A stretch of DNA of 64,000 nt from Candidatus Raymondbacteria bacterium RIFOXYA2_FULL_49_16 (GTDB lineage Bacteria > Fibrobacterota > OXYB2-FULL-49-7 > XYB2-FULL-49-35): positions 19,803 through 83,802 of the forward strand of contig MFYT01000109.1 of assembly GCA_001789205.1 (NCBI GenBank), written 5' to 3'. Within the stretch, counting starts at the first letter, position 1. Every line of letters starts with the position of its first letter. This document shows positions 54,114-63,000 of the stretch, one piece after another. The translations under genes and the position numbers were made by a program. The notes beneath the pieces are model-generated. The model saw nothing but the letters and a program-made list of their open reading frames with translations. It did no database searches and was not told where the DNA came from.

Positions 54114-54559
54114 ACACTGAAAAAAGCATCATTATCGGCTGCGACCACGCGGGCTACCTTCTCAAGGAAAAAATTAAGACACACCTCGGGTCTCTGGGAT
54201 ACACGGTAACTGACGTAGGCACTGATTCGGATCTCGCGGTCGACTATCCCCTTTTTGCGGTCAAACTGTGCGACCGGATAAAAAGCGGGGAATTTGAACG
54301 GGGCATTCTGGTCTGCGGAACCGGCATAGGCGTTTCCATTGCCGCAAACCGCAACAAAGGCATCCGTGCGGCGCTTTGTACCAGTGTCGAACTGGCGCGC
54401 CTCTGCTCGCAGCACAACAACGCAAACGTACTGTGTCTGGGCGGCCGTACGACAAAAGAAGATAACGCATACGCGATCACAGAGGCCTGGCTTACCACGC
54501 CCTTTGAAGGCAAACATCACCAGCGCAGGGTCGACATGCTCGACCAAATACAATGTTGA
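54110..54559 (+). CDS. rpiB: Ribose-5-phosphate isomerase B
   Basis: 149 residues. GCDHAGYLLKEKI, LVCGTGIGVSIAANRNKGIRAAL and NNANVLCLGGRTT are RpiB features, with the active Cys in VCGTG. It interconverts ribose 5-phosphate and ribulose 5-phosphate. The ATG lies in the argJ stop; glyA follows 27 bp later with AAGGAG. Confidence 0.95.
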   Translation: MNTEKSIIIGCDHAGYLLKEKIKTHLGSLGYTVTDVGTDSDLAVDYPLFAVKLCDRIKSGEFERGILVCGTGIGVSIAANRNKGIRAALCTSVELARLCSQHNNANVLCLGGRTTKEDNAYAITEAWLTTPFEGKHHQRRVDMLDQIQC

Positions 54560-54586
54560 CCCGCCCCATTTTCCAAGGAGAAATTC

Positions 54587-55882
54587 ATGATGGACAACCT
54601 TAAAAAAAATGACCCGGCCATTTTCGACATGGTGGTCCGCGAACAGCAGCGCCAGGAAGAGGGCATGGAACTCATTGCGTCTGAAAACTATGTCTCGCGG
54701 GCAGTGCTCGAGGCAATGGGCACGGTGCTCAACAATAAATATTCAGAAGGGTATGTCGGGAAACGGTACTACGCGGGAAACGAAATTGTGGACGAGGTGG
54801 AACAGCTCTGTATGGACCGGGCGCGGGCGCTTTTCGGGTGCGAACATGTGAATGTCCAGCCTTTGTCAGGAAGTCCGGCCAATGCAGCGGTCTATTTTGC
54901 CCTGCTCAAGCCAGGCGACAAAGTGCTGGGACTTGCCCTTGACCACGGCGGCCATCTTTCCCACGGTCACCCGGTAAATTTCTCCGGCATGCTATACAAT
55001 TTCACCCAGTATATGGTTGAGAAAGAAACTGGCCGGATCAATATGGACCGCGTCAGGGAAATAGCGCTTCGTGAAAGGCCAAAAATGATCCTCGCGGGGT
55101 TTTCCGCCTATTCACGCAATCTCGACTGGAAAATCTTCAAGGCCATTGCCGATGAAATCGGGGCCATCACCTTTGCCGATATCGCCCACATTGCGGGCCT
55201 CATAGCAGGAAAGCAGCTCGACTCGCCTATTCCCCATTTTGACGTGGTTTCCACAACAACGCATAAAACATTGCGCGGGCCGCGCGGCGCCATTATCATG
55301 TGCAAGGAGAAGTTCGCCAAGCAGATCGATACCGCGCTCTTTCCCGGACTCCAGGGTGGCCCCCACGACCATATCAACGCGGCAAAGGCCGTTGCCTTTA
55401 AAGAGGCGCTCGAGCCCTCGTTCCAGACCTACTCGAAGAAAGTGATGGAAAACGCCAAAATGCTTGCCGCTGAGCTCATGCGGCTAGGCTTCAAAGTAAT
55501 CTCCGACGGGACCGACAACCATCTCATGGTGGTTGATATGACCTCACGCGGTGTTCCCGGGCTCAATGCCGAACGGGCCCTCGATGCCGCGGGAATTTCC
55601 TGCTCCCGGAGCACCATACCTTTTGACCCGCGCAAGCCTTTCAATCCCAGCGGAGTGCGTCTGGGAACACCGGCAATCACAACGCGCGGCATGGGCAACG
55701 ATCATATGAAAATAATTGCCGGATGGATAGACCGGGTCGTCACAGCAGCTGCTGCTGACAAAGCGTCTGAGTCGCTCAAAGGCCCAGAAATGACCGCGGC
55801 CTACAAAAGCAACAGCGCAATTAAAAAGGTGAAAGAAGAGGTCAAAGAATTTTGTCTTAAATTTCCCCTGTTTCATTCATGA
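54587..55882 (+). CDS. glyA: Serine hydroxymethyltransferase
   Basis: 431 residues. SENYVSRAVLEAMG, LDHGGHLSHGHPVNFSG and the PLP lysine Lys227 in TTTHKTLRGPRG identify it. It makes glycine and methylene-tetrahydrofolate from serine. Near folK and thymidylate-type deaminase genes it fits one-carbon metabolism. The next gene overlaps by 4 bp. Confidence 0.96.
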   Translation: MMDNLKKNDPAIFDMVVREQQRQEEGMELIASENYVSRAVLEAMGTVLNNKYSEGYVGKRYYAGNEIVDEVEQLCMDRARALFGCEHVNVQPLSGSPANAAVYFALLKPGDKVLGLALDHGGHLSHGHPVNFSGMLYNFTQYMVEKETGRINMDRVREIALRERPKMILAGFSAYSRNLDWKIFKAIADEIGAITFADIAHIAGLIAGKQLDSPIPHFDVVSTTTHKTLRGPRGAIIMCKEKFAKQIDTALFPGLQGGPHDHINAAKAVAFKEALEPSFQTYSKKVMENAKMLAAELMRLGFKVISDGTDNHLMVVDMTSRGVPGLNAERALDAAGISCSRSTIPFDPRKPFNPSGVRLGTPAITTRGMGNDHMKIIAGWIDRVVTAAAADKASESLKGPEMTAAYKSNSAIKKVKEEVKEFCLKFPLFHS

Positions 55883-56319
55883 AAACCAAACGCCCGTTGT
55901 GGGACGCCTATTTCATGGGCATCGCCCATGCAGTGTCGCACCGTTCTACCTGCGACCGCAACCATGTGGGTGCGGTCATTGTCCGGGACAACACGGTCCT
56001 GGCAACAGGATACAATGGCAGCGTCCGGGGTTTGCCCCATTGCGCTAAAACAGGCCATATGATGGTCAATGGCCATTGCACCACAACAGTCCATGCGGAA
56101 GTAAACGCCATTGTCCAGGCAGCGCGCATTGGCGTGGCCATACAAGGCGGTGCGATGTATGTGACCTCATCCCCCTGCTGGAACTGCTTTAAACTCATCG
56201 CTAATGCGGGAATAACGAAAATATGCTATGGCAAGGAATATGGAACCGATACTGCATTGGTGAAAAAATACGCGCGCCGCGCGGGAATCATTCTGAAAAG
56301 AACCGCTGTCCTTAACTGA
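55879..56319 (+). CDS. dCMP deaminase (ComEB-like)
   Basis: 146 residues with the zinc-binding HAE (His72-Glu74 in VHAEVNAI) and PCWNC (Cys100, Cys103) pairs of the cytidine deaminase superfamily, and NHVGAVIVRDN plus ATGYNG as in dCMP deaminases. It supplies dUMP for thymidylate, using the methylene-THF made by glyA. Its stop overlaps the convergent mlaF stop by 8 bp. Confidence 0.92.
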   Translation: MKTKRPLWDAYFMGIAHAVSHRSTCDRNHVGAVIVRDNTVLATGYNGSVRGLPHCAKTGHMMVNGHCTTTVHAEVNAIVQAARIGVAIQGGAMYVTSSPCWNCFKLIANAGITKICYGKEYGTDTALVKKYARRAGIILKRTAVLN

Positions 56320-57040
56320 AAAAATCCTTCAGTGCAGGCAGGGCCGCGCTCCGGGCCTCTGCCGTACTGCCATTAAACGCCACGGTTCCCTTGTCGAGCA
56401 TGACCACCCTATCCGCAATGCGCTCTATGCTTGCAATGTCGTGCGTGACAACCACAATAGAGACCCCGGTCTCTTTCCGGATTTTGAGAAGCAGAAGGTC
56501 GAGAGAACGGGTGGTAACCGGATCGAGGCCCGCGGAAGGCTCGTCGCAGAAAAGCACCTCAGGATCGAGCGCCATGGCCCGCGCAAGCGCGGCCCGTTTC
56601 AACATGCCGCCGGAGAGTTCTGATGGCAATTTGTGAGACGCATGCGCCATACCCACCTGCTCAAGTTTTTCCCGGGCTATGGCGTAGATTTCAGACCGTT
56701 TCTTCTTTGTGTGCATTTCGAGAGGAAGCGCCGCGTTCTCGACAACCGGCAGCGAGTTGAGCAGCGCGCCGCGCTGGAAAAGCACACCCATGCGTTTGAA
56801 AATACCCTCTTTCTCAACAGCCTCCCTGTCGCACACCTCGCATCCAAGAAGTTTGACGCTCCCGATCTGGTAGTCTACCAGGCCAAGCATGTTTTTAAGC
56901 AGCGTTGTCTTGCCGCACCCGCTCTTGCCGATGATAGCGCAGATTTCTCCCTTGCCTATGGTGAGAGAGACACCACTGAGGATGACCGCGCGGCCATAGG
57001 TGCAGGTGAGATCGGAAATATGGATGACCGGTTCGCTCAT
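56312..57040 (-). CDS. mlaF: MlaF-like ABC transporter ATP-binding protein
   Basis: 242 residues. Walker A GKSGCGKT, signature LSGGMLKRAALARA and Walker B VLFCDEPSAGLDP are clear; the LSGGM form is typical of Mla/Mce ATPases. It powers lipid movement between membranes. It is the last gene of the mlaD-pqiC-like-mlaE-mlaF operon on the minus strand. Confidence 0.92.
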   Translation of the reverse strand: MSEPVIHISDLTCTYGRAVILSGVSLTIGKGEICAIIGKSGCGKTTLLKNMLGLVDYQIGSVKLLGCEVCDREAVEKEGIFKRMGVLFQRGALLNSLPVVENAALPLEMHTKKKRSEIYAIAREKLEQVGMAHASHKLPSELSGGMLKRAALARAMALDPEVLFCDEPSAGLDPVTTRSLDLLLLKIRKETGVSIVVVTHDIASIERIADRVVMLDKGTVAFNGSTAEARSAALPALKDFFS

Positions 57041-57049
57041 GGGTCCCTG

Positions 57050-57862
57050 TTAGAAATAAAACAGCACGCCAAAAAGGCTGTCAGCCGCGATAATAGCAAA
57101 AATTGAGGTGACCACCGATGCCGTGGTCGCCCGGCCAACGCCGTCAGCGCCCCCAGTAAACCTGAGACCCTTGTGACACCCGATGACCGTGATCAGCACG
57201 GCAAAGACCAGACTTTTAATGAGTCCGGAAAGAATATGTTTGAACACAAGCGCCTGGCTCAGTTGGAGCCAGAAAGCGGCAAAACTCAGCTTGAGGTATG
57301 TGACCGCTATGATTGTTCCGCCCAGGATGCCCATAAAATTTGAAAACATGGTAAGAACAGGCAAGGCAAGCAGCATTGCCCACAGCTTGGGTACCATGAT
57401 AAAACGCACGGGATTTAAGCCCATGGTTTTTAACGCGTCAATTTCCTCGCTGAATTTCATGGTGGCCACTTCAGAGGCAATGGCCGATCCGCTGCGACCG
57501 GCAATAATGATTGCGGCCATGAGCGGCCCCATTTCAGCGGTAATGCCCACGGCAAGAAGGTCGGCCACAAAAATATTTCCGCCCACCATGCGCAGTTGCG
57601 CCGCTGACTGCAAAGCGGAAATAAAACCAATGAGAAACATGATAAGGCCGATGATGGGCACCGCCCCCAGGCCATAGTCGAGGCCATTGCGGACAAATTC
57701 GCCCCGCCGTGTGGTTTTCCCCCCCGATACCAGGGAGAGAAAGCTCCACATCACCATCTCCGAGGCGAGAAAGACCATTGCCGTAAATTCGTTAAACAGG
57801 GAGATGACAAAATCCGCGATGGCAATGAAAAAAGAATACGTATGCGCCTTAATTCGCATCAT
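57050..57862 (-). CDS. mlaE: MlaE-like ABC transporter permease
   Basis: 270 residues with about six membrane helices. MlaE-family features: the central GISAEMGPLM-like section reads VGITAEMGPLMAAIIIAGRSGSA, followed by EEIDALKTMGLNPV and a C-terminal CHKGLRFTGGADGVG. It starts inside the end of the lipoprotein gene (14-bp overlap), so expression is coupled. Confidence 0.93.
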   Translation of the reverse strand: MMRIKAHTYSFFIAIADFVISLFNEFTAMVFLASEMVMWSFLSLVSGGKTTRRGEFVRNGLDYGLGAVPIIGLIMFLIGFISALQSAAQLRMVGGNIFVADLLAVGITAEMGPLMAAIIIAGRSGSAIASEVATMKFSEEIDALKTMGLNPVRFIMVPKLWAMLLALPVLTMFSNFMGILGGTIIAVTYLKLSFAAFWLQLSQALVFKHILSGLIKSLVFAVLITVIGCHKGLRFTGGADGVGRATTASVVTSIFAIIAADSLFGVLFYF

Positions 57863-58475
57863 TGGCGGCTGTTAATTCCTTGTTGAAAACAGAAATAGCG
57901 TCCTTGATAAAAGAACCGTAGATGTCGGCAAGCAGAATACTGAATCGTTCGGCGAGAATAGTATACCCAGAACCATCGCACTCGGCAGCGGCCTTGTATT
58001 TTTTTTCAAATAACAGCGTGCCGCTGCTTTTGGTAATACGGAGTTCAACGGCCAGGGACGCCTTTCGCTTGCTCCCTCGTTCGTCTTCTTCAATGACAAG
58101 AATGTCTCCGCTAATAACATAATCGGGCAATTCATCGATAAGCGTTTCCCGGACTGATTTGACAAGAAGCACTGACTTACAGGTTTGCACCAGAAGATCA
58201 GTCGCCGACACATCGGGCCTGATTGCCCACGATGCGTTATTTGCAAAGTCAACGGTATAGTCGCTCGTGCGGGTAATGACCTTGGCATTGTCGTACAAAG
58301 GCGTGAGTTTCAAACGTTTGACCTGTAGCTTGAACGGATAGCCGTTTTCAGGCTGCCCTGCCATGGAAGCCGCAGGCACCGCAGGCTCGAAATAGATGAG
58401 CAAGCTTTTTCGTGAAATTTTTCCCGAGCATCCGGCAAGGGCCAGGCATGCGGCTAAAACAAATACCAATCGCAT
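57849..58475 (-). CDS. ABC-type transport auxiliary lipoprotein (PqiC/ABC_trans_aux-like)
   Basis: 208 residues. A lipoprotein signal with LAGC (Cys16) is followed by the ABC_trans_aux domain (YFEPAVPA; FKLQVKRLKLTPLYDNAKVI). Such lipoproteins help MCE complexes at the outer membrane. It starts 3 bp after the mlaD-like gene and overlaps mlaE. The domain match is read from beginning and length, so moderate confidence. Confidence 0.75.
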   Translation of the reverse strand: MRLVFVLAACLALAGCSGKISRKSLLIYFEPAVPAASMAGQPENGYPFKLQVKRLKLTPLYDNAKVITRTSDYTVDFANNASWAIRPDVSATDLLVQTCKSVLLVKSVRETLIDELPDYVISGDILVIEEDERGSKRKASLAVELRITKSSGTLLFEKKYKAAAECDGSGYTILAERFSILLADIYGSFIKDAISVFNKELTAANDAN

Positions 58476-58478
58476 GAA

Positions 58479-59456
58479 TTACTCCTGTTTGCGAATGAGA
58501 AGTGAAGGATTGTCCTTGATGGTCTGGGTGAAATCGGCCAGGTTACGGATAGTAACTTCAAGACGGTCGAGGATCTGGTTCACCCGTTCGCGGCTGGTCA
58601 CAATGGTTTTATTGGCTTCGTTGATTGTACGTGTGCTCGCTTCAAGCGTTTTGTTGAGGTTATCGAGCGACTTGCCCAGTTTTCCCTGGCCCAGGCCGTC
58701 CTTGATATCCCCTGAAATAGTCTCCATGTTCTTGAATGTTTTAACCAGCGATTCATTCTTAATCACCCGGTCCGCATCAGAAATGGCGCTGTCGAGCCGG
58801 GAAAGGACCTTGTTTGTCTGCCCGAACACACCCATGCCCTGACTGGGCAGCTGCGCGGTGAATTTGGCGACATTGTCCTTGTTCTGAGCCACCATCTGAT
58901 TGAGGCCTATAGCGAGCTGGTTAATAGAAGCAAGCGTATGGGAAATCTCGTTTGCATTTACCCCGCCGGTCATGGCAACCAGGTTGTTGAGCACCACCTC
59001 GATCTTCTGCATGATAATATCGGCCTTGCCCGTAACCATATCGATTGCGCTCAGGCCCGACTGGATATAGTCGCCGGGATTGAGCCGCGGCGAACTGTTC
59101 GATTCTTTGACAATATCGATATATTTGATGCCCGTGATGCCAAATACGTGGACAACCGCCTGCGCATCGGATTTGATGGCAATGCCCTTTTTGATGGAAA
59201 TGCGCACCAGAATCTTGGTGACATCGTCAGCTGCAAAGGAGAGTTCATCGACCTGTCCGATTTCCACGCCGTTCCGTTTGACCGGGTTACCCACATTGAG
59301 GCCGGAAATGGACTCTGAATATTCAATATAATACAGGTCGTTCTTTTTTAAAAGTTCTTTGCCAACAGTGAGGAAAACAAAGGCAAGGATGAGCACTATG
59401 CCGATGAAGAGAAAAAAACCAAGCCGGATTCTTTCACCTTTGGTAACCATGGGCAT
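58479..59456 (-). CDS. mlaD: MlaD/MCE-domain substrate-binding protein
   Basis: 325 residues. One N-terminal membrane helix (FFLFIGIVLILAFVFLTVG) precedes the MCE domain (about residues 40-120: SESISGLNVGNPVKRNGVEIGQV) followed by a long helical region with VNANEISHTLASINQLAIGLNQMV and similar heptads to residue 320. The helical tail may form a tube spanning the periplasm. It is the first gene of the operon. Another ATG at 59450 is possible. Confidence 0.92.
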   Translation of the reverse strand: MPMVTKGERIRLGFFLFIGIVLILAFVFLTVGKELLKKNDLYYIEYSESISGLNVGNPVKRNGVEIGQVDELSFAADDVTKILVRISIKKGIAIKSDAQAVVHVFGITGIKYIDIVKESNSSPRLNPGDYIQSGLSAIDMVTGKADIIMQKIEVVLNNLVAMTGGVNANEISHTLASINQLAIGLNQMVAQNKDNVAKFTAQLPSQGMGVFGQTNKVLSRLDSAISDADRVIKNESLVKTFKNMETISGDIKDGLGQGKLGKSLDNLNKTLEASTRTINEANKTIVTSRERVNQILDRLEVTIRNLADFTQTIKDNPSLLIRKQE

Positions 59457-59514
59457 ATAAAATAACTATAATGTGATCCCGTTTACCATAGGAACGCTGA
59501 TTTTTGTTCCCCGG

Positions 59515-59681
59515 CTATTCGATCCCCAGTTTTTTCTGTATCTGTTCAAGTGAAATGCCCTTTGTTTCGGGCATGACCGTGAGTACCCAAATGAGACTGC
59601 ATTGATGCCCGAAAGCTGGTTAAACATGGCAATGGCCATGGCCAGCATGAAAGGCGGCACAGTGGTCAATGCCTGCACCAT
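59515..59681 (-). pseudogene. Relic of a sugar-porter (MFS) gene
   Basis: Two fragments of one family are joined out of frame. From ATG 59681 the translation PFMLAMAIAMFNQLSGINAV is the helix 7 motif of sugar porters (QQLSGINAV). Shifting frame after INA, the sequence continues SLIWVLTVMPETKGISLEQIQ and ends at TAG 59515-59517, matching the PETKG C-terminal tail. Everything between helix 7 and helix 12 is missing, so this is a deletion remnant lying downstream of the hydrolase. Confidence 0.75.
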
Positions 59682-60448
59682 TTCTTTATAAACGCCACTG
59701 TGGTCTCAATCAGTGCTTCTTTCCATTGCAAACGGGAAAAACCATGGTCAGCGCCTTTGATTATTTTCAACAAGGCCGTGGGCCGGCCATACCATTTCTT
59801 TAGTTCTTTGCCCGTGGTAACAGGTACGGTTTCATCTTTTGCCCCATGGATAATAAGTACCTGCCCCGCGAACTCGGCCGCTTTCCGGAATGGGTTTCCA
59901 TACAACTTTAAAAATGTTATTCGTGAATCATAATATCCCCTGCCCAGCCGCAAGCCATCGAGGTCGATGCTGTTGTTTTTATCGCGCGGCTTGGTTTTCC
60001 AGAGATTACCGATATACTCAATGCCTTCTCGTATTGCCGGCGCCCACAATACCGCTCCCTTGAGACGCGGCGCATCCGGCGCAATAATACTGGAAATAAA
60101 TCCGCCAAGGCTGTGTCCCATAATAAACAGATTAGCAGGATCGGCGCAGGAAAGCTTTGACATATACGTGTAAATTGCGCGTGCCTCATCGATCTCTGAT
60201 AAAAGTGTCATGTTCTCGAAAAGACCGTCGCTTTCGCCCGATCCGCCAAAATCGAAACGGACACTGCCAATACCAGCCTTTGCCAAAATCCTGGAACATT
60301 CCACGAACTTGAAAGCCTCCTCCATTTTATCTCCTGTAAAACCGTGGTACATGGCAACAAAGGGAAATTTCTTTCGTTTTTGTTCCGGCACATGCAGCAT
60401 GCCTCTGAGTGTGAGACCTTTGACCTTTAATTCAACGGCTTTTTGCAT
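59666..60448 (-). CDS. Alpha/beta hydrolase (esterase-like)
   Basis: 260 residues. Nucleophile Ser in GHSLGGF, Asp in GAKDETVP and His in GADHGFSR give the triad; the oxyanion HGFTGDKMEE lies near the start. It resembles cinnamoyl or feruloyl esterases and other small esterases. GGGAGG precedes ATG 60448. No signal peptide is visible. Gene context, a lost sugar porter and glycan enzymes elsewhere, suggests deacylation of imported oligosaccharides, but this is inference. Confidence 0.85.
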   Translation of the reverse strand: MQKAVELKVKGLTLRGMLHVPEQKRKKFPFVAMYHGFTGDKMEEAFKFVECSRILAKAGIGSVRFDFGGSGESDGLFENMTLLSEIDEARAIYTYMSKLSCADPANLFIMGHSLGGFISSIIAPDAPRLKGAVLWAPAIREGIEYIGNLWKTKPRDKNNSIDLDGLRLGRGYYDSRITFLKLYGNPFRKAAEFAGQVLIIHGAKDETVPVTTGKELKKWYGRPTALLKIIKGADHGFSRLQWKEALIETTVAFIKKWCRH

Positions 60449-60470
60449 GATTGTCCTCCCTTAACTGAGT

Positions 60471-61781
60471 TCAATTGCCTTCTGCAAGAAATTCTTCAAG
60501 AGTTATCCCTTTCACGTCTTTCGCATCAAAATGCCCGTTATGTATCACCAAAAGCCTTTTCCCCGGAAAAGCATGCGTAAACCACGCGAATTCAACAGGG
60601 CTGGATTGCCCATATTTTACCTCGATGAACATTGTGGAATCATTGACAAAATCAACTTCATGTTCCTTGCTCTGCCAGAAAGGGAGCATCTCGGGCATGT
60701 CTTTGCCCGTAATCGCGGCCCGCCGCCACAGTTCCTGCGCCACAACCCATTCATACCACTGCCCTAGAACCTGGCTGGGCATTGCCTTGAATTCACCGGG
60801 CGTCCGGGGTGAGAGCGGGTGAAATACCGATGCCGCAAGAACATTTATAAAATGATACTTTTCCGGCTTGCGCGGTACTGCCACGCCGGTCCCGGGATCC
60901 CAGAAAAACCCCCTTCCCACGCATAGAAGTTCGGTCAGAATACGGATATATTCCGCGGCCACTGTATTGTTTGCAAGTCCCGCTTCTTTCGTTAGTTTAT
61001 ACTGGCCAAATGGCGTGCCTCCCCTTTGGGCAATGCATTCAAGCACATGAATCAGGCTTACCCTGCTTCTCCCGTCCGCCGCAAACTCGCCGAATATCCA
61101 ATCGCGTATCATCTCAATTATAAAGGCCGGCAACGAACCGGTTTTTGCGATCTCCGCACAGGCCACAGGGCATCCGCCAGCCAGACAATAGGCGGAGAGC
61201 GTATCCTCTTTCAATATACTGCCGCATACCCGGCTGAATTCAAAATACGAAATCGGCGTGAAAATAAAATTAGTGCGAGCGAGCCTGCCCTTTCTTCCAG
61301 GAAGGCGTTCTGTTCCCCGCATCAGGTCCGTGGCCCTGGAACCGGTTGTTACGACAAGAACATTGTCCAGTTCACCCGCATCAAGGGTCCTTTTCAGTGC
61401 TTTCTGCCAATTTTTAACCGCAGTTATCTCATCAATGAAGAGACGGCGGACACCCGTTTCCGCTGGAAAAAGCGCGGACGTCTCCTGTATGGCTTGGGTC
61501 AATGCATTTTCATCAGAAATAAAATCGCCGTTCAAATAGAAAGCGCTTCCTGGCCCGAACGAACGGATAGTCTGCTTTATGGCCCCTTCCATCCATGTGC
61601 TTTTGCCATACTGCCGCGCTCCGCGCACCAGCATGACGCCTGGTTCTTCAGGAAGTTCTTTTAACCCGAAATCAAGGTCGAAAACATAGGGAACATTCTT
61701 TAGACGGTCAAGATGTGGAAAGACCCCTCTCTCGTCTATGCGGCCCGTAGACAGTACTTGGTTTATTGTGTTAACGTTCAT
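60471..61781 (-). CDS. AAA+ ATPase with DUF4143-like C-terminal domain
   Basis: 436 residues. Walker A GARQYGKST spans residues 54-62, with a Walker B region RRLFIDEITAV and sensor TGSRATDLMRG. The C-terminal region has EVDFVNDSTMFIEVKYG, a restriction-endonuclease-like E-x-K element. The family occurs widely in bacteria and archaea without a defined role, often next to mobile genes. The start codon is embedded in an AACGTT array, which suggests autoregulation. Confidence 0.85.
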   Translation of the reverse strand: MNVNTINQVLSTGRIDERGVFPHLDRLKNVPYVFDLDFGLKELPEEPGVMLVRGARQYGKSTWMEGAIKQTIRSFGPGSAFYLNGDFISDENALTQAIQETSALFPAETGVRRLFIDEITAVKNWQKALKRTLDAGELDNVLVVTTGSRATDLMRGTERLPGRKGRLARTNFIFTPISYFEFSRVCGSILKEDTLSAYCLAGGCPVACAEIAKTGSLPAFIIEMIRDWIFGEFAADGRSRVSLIHVLECIAQRGGTPFGQYKLTKEAGLANNTVAAEYIRILTELLCVGRGFFWDPGTGVAVPRKPEKYHFINVLAASVFHPLSPRTPGEFKAMPSQVLGQWYEWVVAQELWRRAAITGKDMPEMLPFWQSKEHEVDFVNDSTMFIEVKYGQSSPVEFAWFTHAFPGKRLLVIHNGHFDAKDVKGITLEEFLAEGN

Positions 61782-61811
61782 AACGTTAGTAAATATAACG
61801 TTTAGAACGTT
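61773..61811 (-). promoter_or_regulatory. Four-copy AACGTT operator-like array over the ATPase start
   Basis: AACGTT occurs at 61773-61778, 61782-61787, 61797-61802 and 61806-61811, that is two units AACGTT-N3-AACGTT separated by 9 bp. The first copy is inside the coding sequence (codons 2-3) and the ATG lies between copies 1 and 2. The spacing is symmetric (9, 15, 9). Confidence 0.7.
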
Positions 61812-61907
61812 ATATTGGCAATAGTATTTCGCATCTCTTTTATAATCATTGCTTTATATAGTTTTATACAATGCTTTTCTAAGGGCGGCATATTATTTGG
61901 CAGTGAG

Positions 61908-62657
61908 TTATTGAAAAGTGATGGCAATAGCTCGTACCTGCTTCAAGGCTGTATCAAAATCAGACAGGTCTGAATAAATGGCTGGCGGGTCCTGGATTTT
62001 GCCACCATGTCCGACAGAATGAAGGGAACAGACAAGCCCTGGTTGTATTTCCGGGACTTTTACTGAGTACACAATTGACGGCTGGCCGACCCAGTCGTTG
62101 TTTTCCTTATTATAGACGGCATTGAGATCACCCGATTTGTTGATTTCAGCAAAAAAGGCATATGGTTTTACCGCTTGTCGCAAACGCGTCTGAACCGTGA
62201 AACTTGATTGGGGCGTTGCAGAGGTCACAGCGTCAGTATAGGGTTTTTCCTTTGATGGAAGCTCCTTGCCCGCTGCTTTTACACGTGAGGCCCACACAGG
62301 AAAGCATTCTGAGAAAAAGAGCGCGCCCTTTTTGTTTTTTCCCGCGTGCCGCATCTTTTTAAAGTCCGCGCCTGTGATATATACGGTCTCCATGAGCTGG
62401 CCCAGACTGTCCTCGGTCCAGATGACGATTTGGGGCAAGACATTGAAAATTACTGGCCCGAGTCTCATACGTGCGCTAAACGCAGTGTCCTTGATGATAG
62501 TGACCTGTATGGGCATGCCATTGGATTTCTGCTCAAGCACGATGGTTTTGTGCGTGTGGTCCATTTTGTTCATTACGCAGCTAAAACCCATCAAAAGCGC
62601 AACGAACAATAACAAAACACCGTGGTTTCTACTCAATATCCACACCCCATTTCTCAT
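61908..62657 (-). CDS. Putative lipoprotein of unknown function (249 aa)
   Basis: From ATG 62657, overlapping the end of the BRO-N gene by 29 bp; the in-frame ATG 62723 would lie deeper in it. The signal region HGVLLLFVALLMGFSC is lipoprotein-like, giving Cys in FSC. The mature part is beta-rich with SSFTVQTRLRQAV and repeated charged stretches; I see no known domain. A candidate cargo or surface protein of the terminal region. Confidence 0.6.
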   Translation of the reverse strand: MRNGVWILSRNHGVLLLFVALLMGFSCVMNKMDHTHKTIVLEQKSNGMPIQVTIIKDTAFSARMRLGPVIFNVLPQIVIWTEDSLGQLMETVYITGADFKKMRHAGKNKKGALFFSECFPVWASRVKAAGKELPSKEKPYTDAVTSATPQSSFTVQTRLRQAVKPYAFFAEINKSGDLNAVYNKENNDWVGQPSIVYSVKVPEIQPGLVCSLHSVGHGGKIQDPPAIYSDLSDFDTALKQVRAIAITFQ

Positions 62658-62949
62658 TGATAGGAGAAACAATATCACCGTGTATCTCCGCGCGACCCTT
62701 TCTAAGACCAAATTCGGTAGCACGCATCTTCAACTGGTGACAATTTGTCACCGCTTGGCTACCCTCTTTTCTTAACCGCTCTTTCAACTTATTCCAGTAC
62801 TTCCGGGATGCCTGGAAATCGGATTGCTGCAGGAGTACCTGCACGATATCCACAACTGAGAAATACCACTTTCCGGCCTTTTCATTATAAAGCCTGCGGA
62901 TACTGAAGTTCTCAAATAAAGTGATTTCTGTACTCATTGTTCTTTCCAT
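62629..62949 (-). CDS. Truncated BRO-N domain protein (phage antirepressor-like)
   Basis: 106 residues. The N-terminal 75 residues (MSTEITLFENFSIRRLYN; WYFSVVDIVQVLLQ; YWNKLKERLRKEG; AVTNCHQLKM) match the BRO-N region of phage-related antirepressor proteins, which are normally over 250 residues. The tail TEFGLRKGRAEIHGDIVSPINEKWG is not what follows in that family, so a deletion or fusion created this gene. AAAGG precedes ATG 62949. It lies 51 bp after the recombinase stop. Confidence 0.65.
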   Translation of the reverse strand: MERTMSTEITLFENFSIRRLYNEKAGKWYFSVVDIVQVLLQQSDFQASRKYWNKLKERLRKEGSQAVTNCHQLKMRATEFGLRKGRAEIHGDIVSPINEKWGVDIE

Positions 62950-63000
62950 GAAAAATTACCTTTCCCCAGCGACCTTGTCAATGCTTCCTAGCATCCTGGT

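Noticed and set aside
61026..61664. 212-codon plus-strand ORF
   Set aside because: Antisense to the AAA+ ATPase, whose Walker motifs are clear; no independent support.
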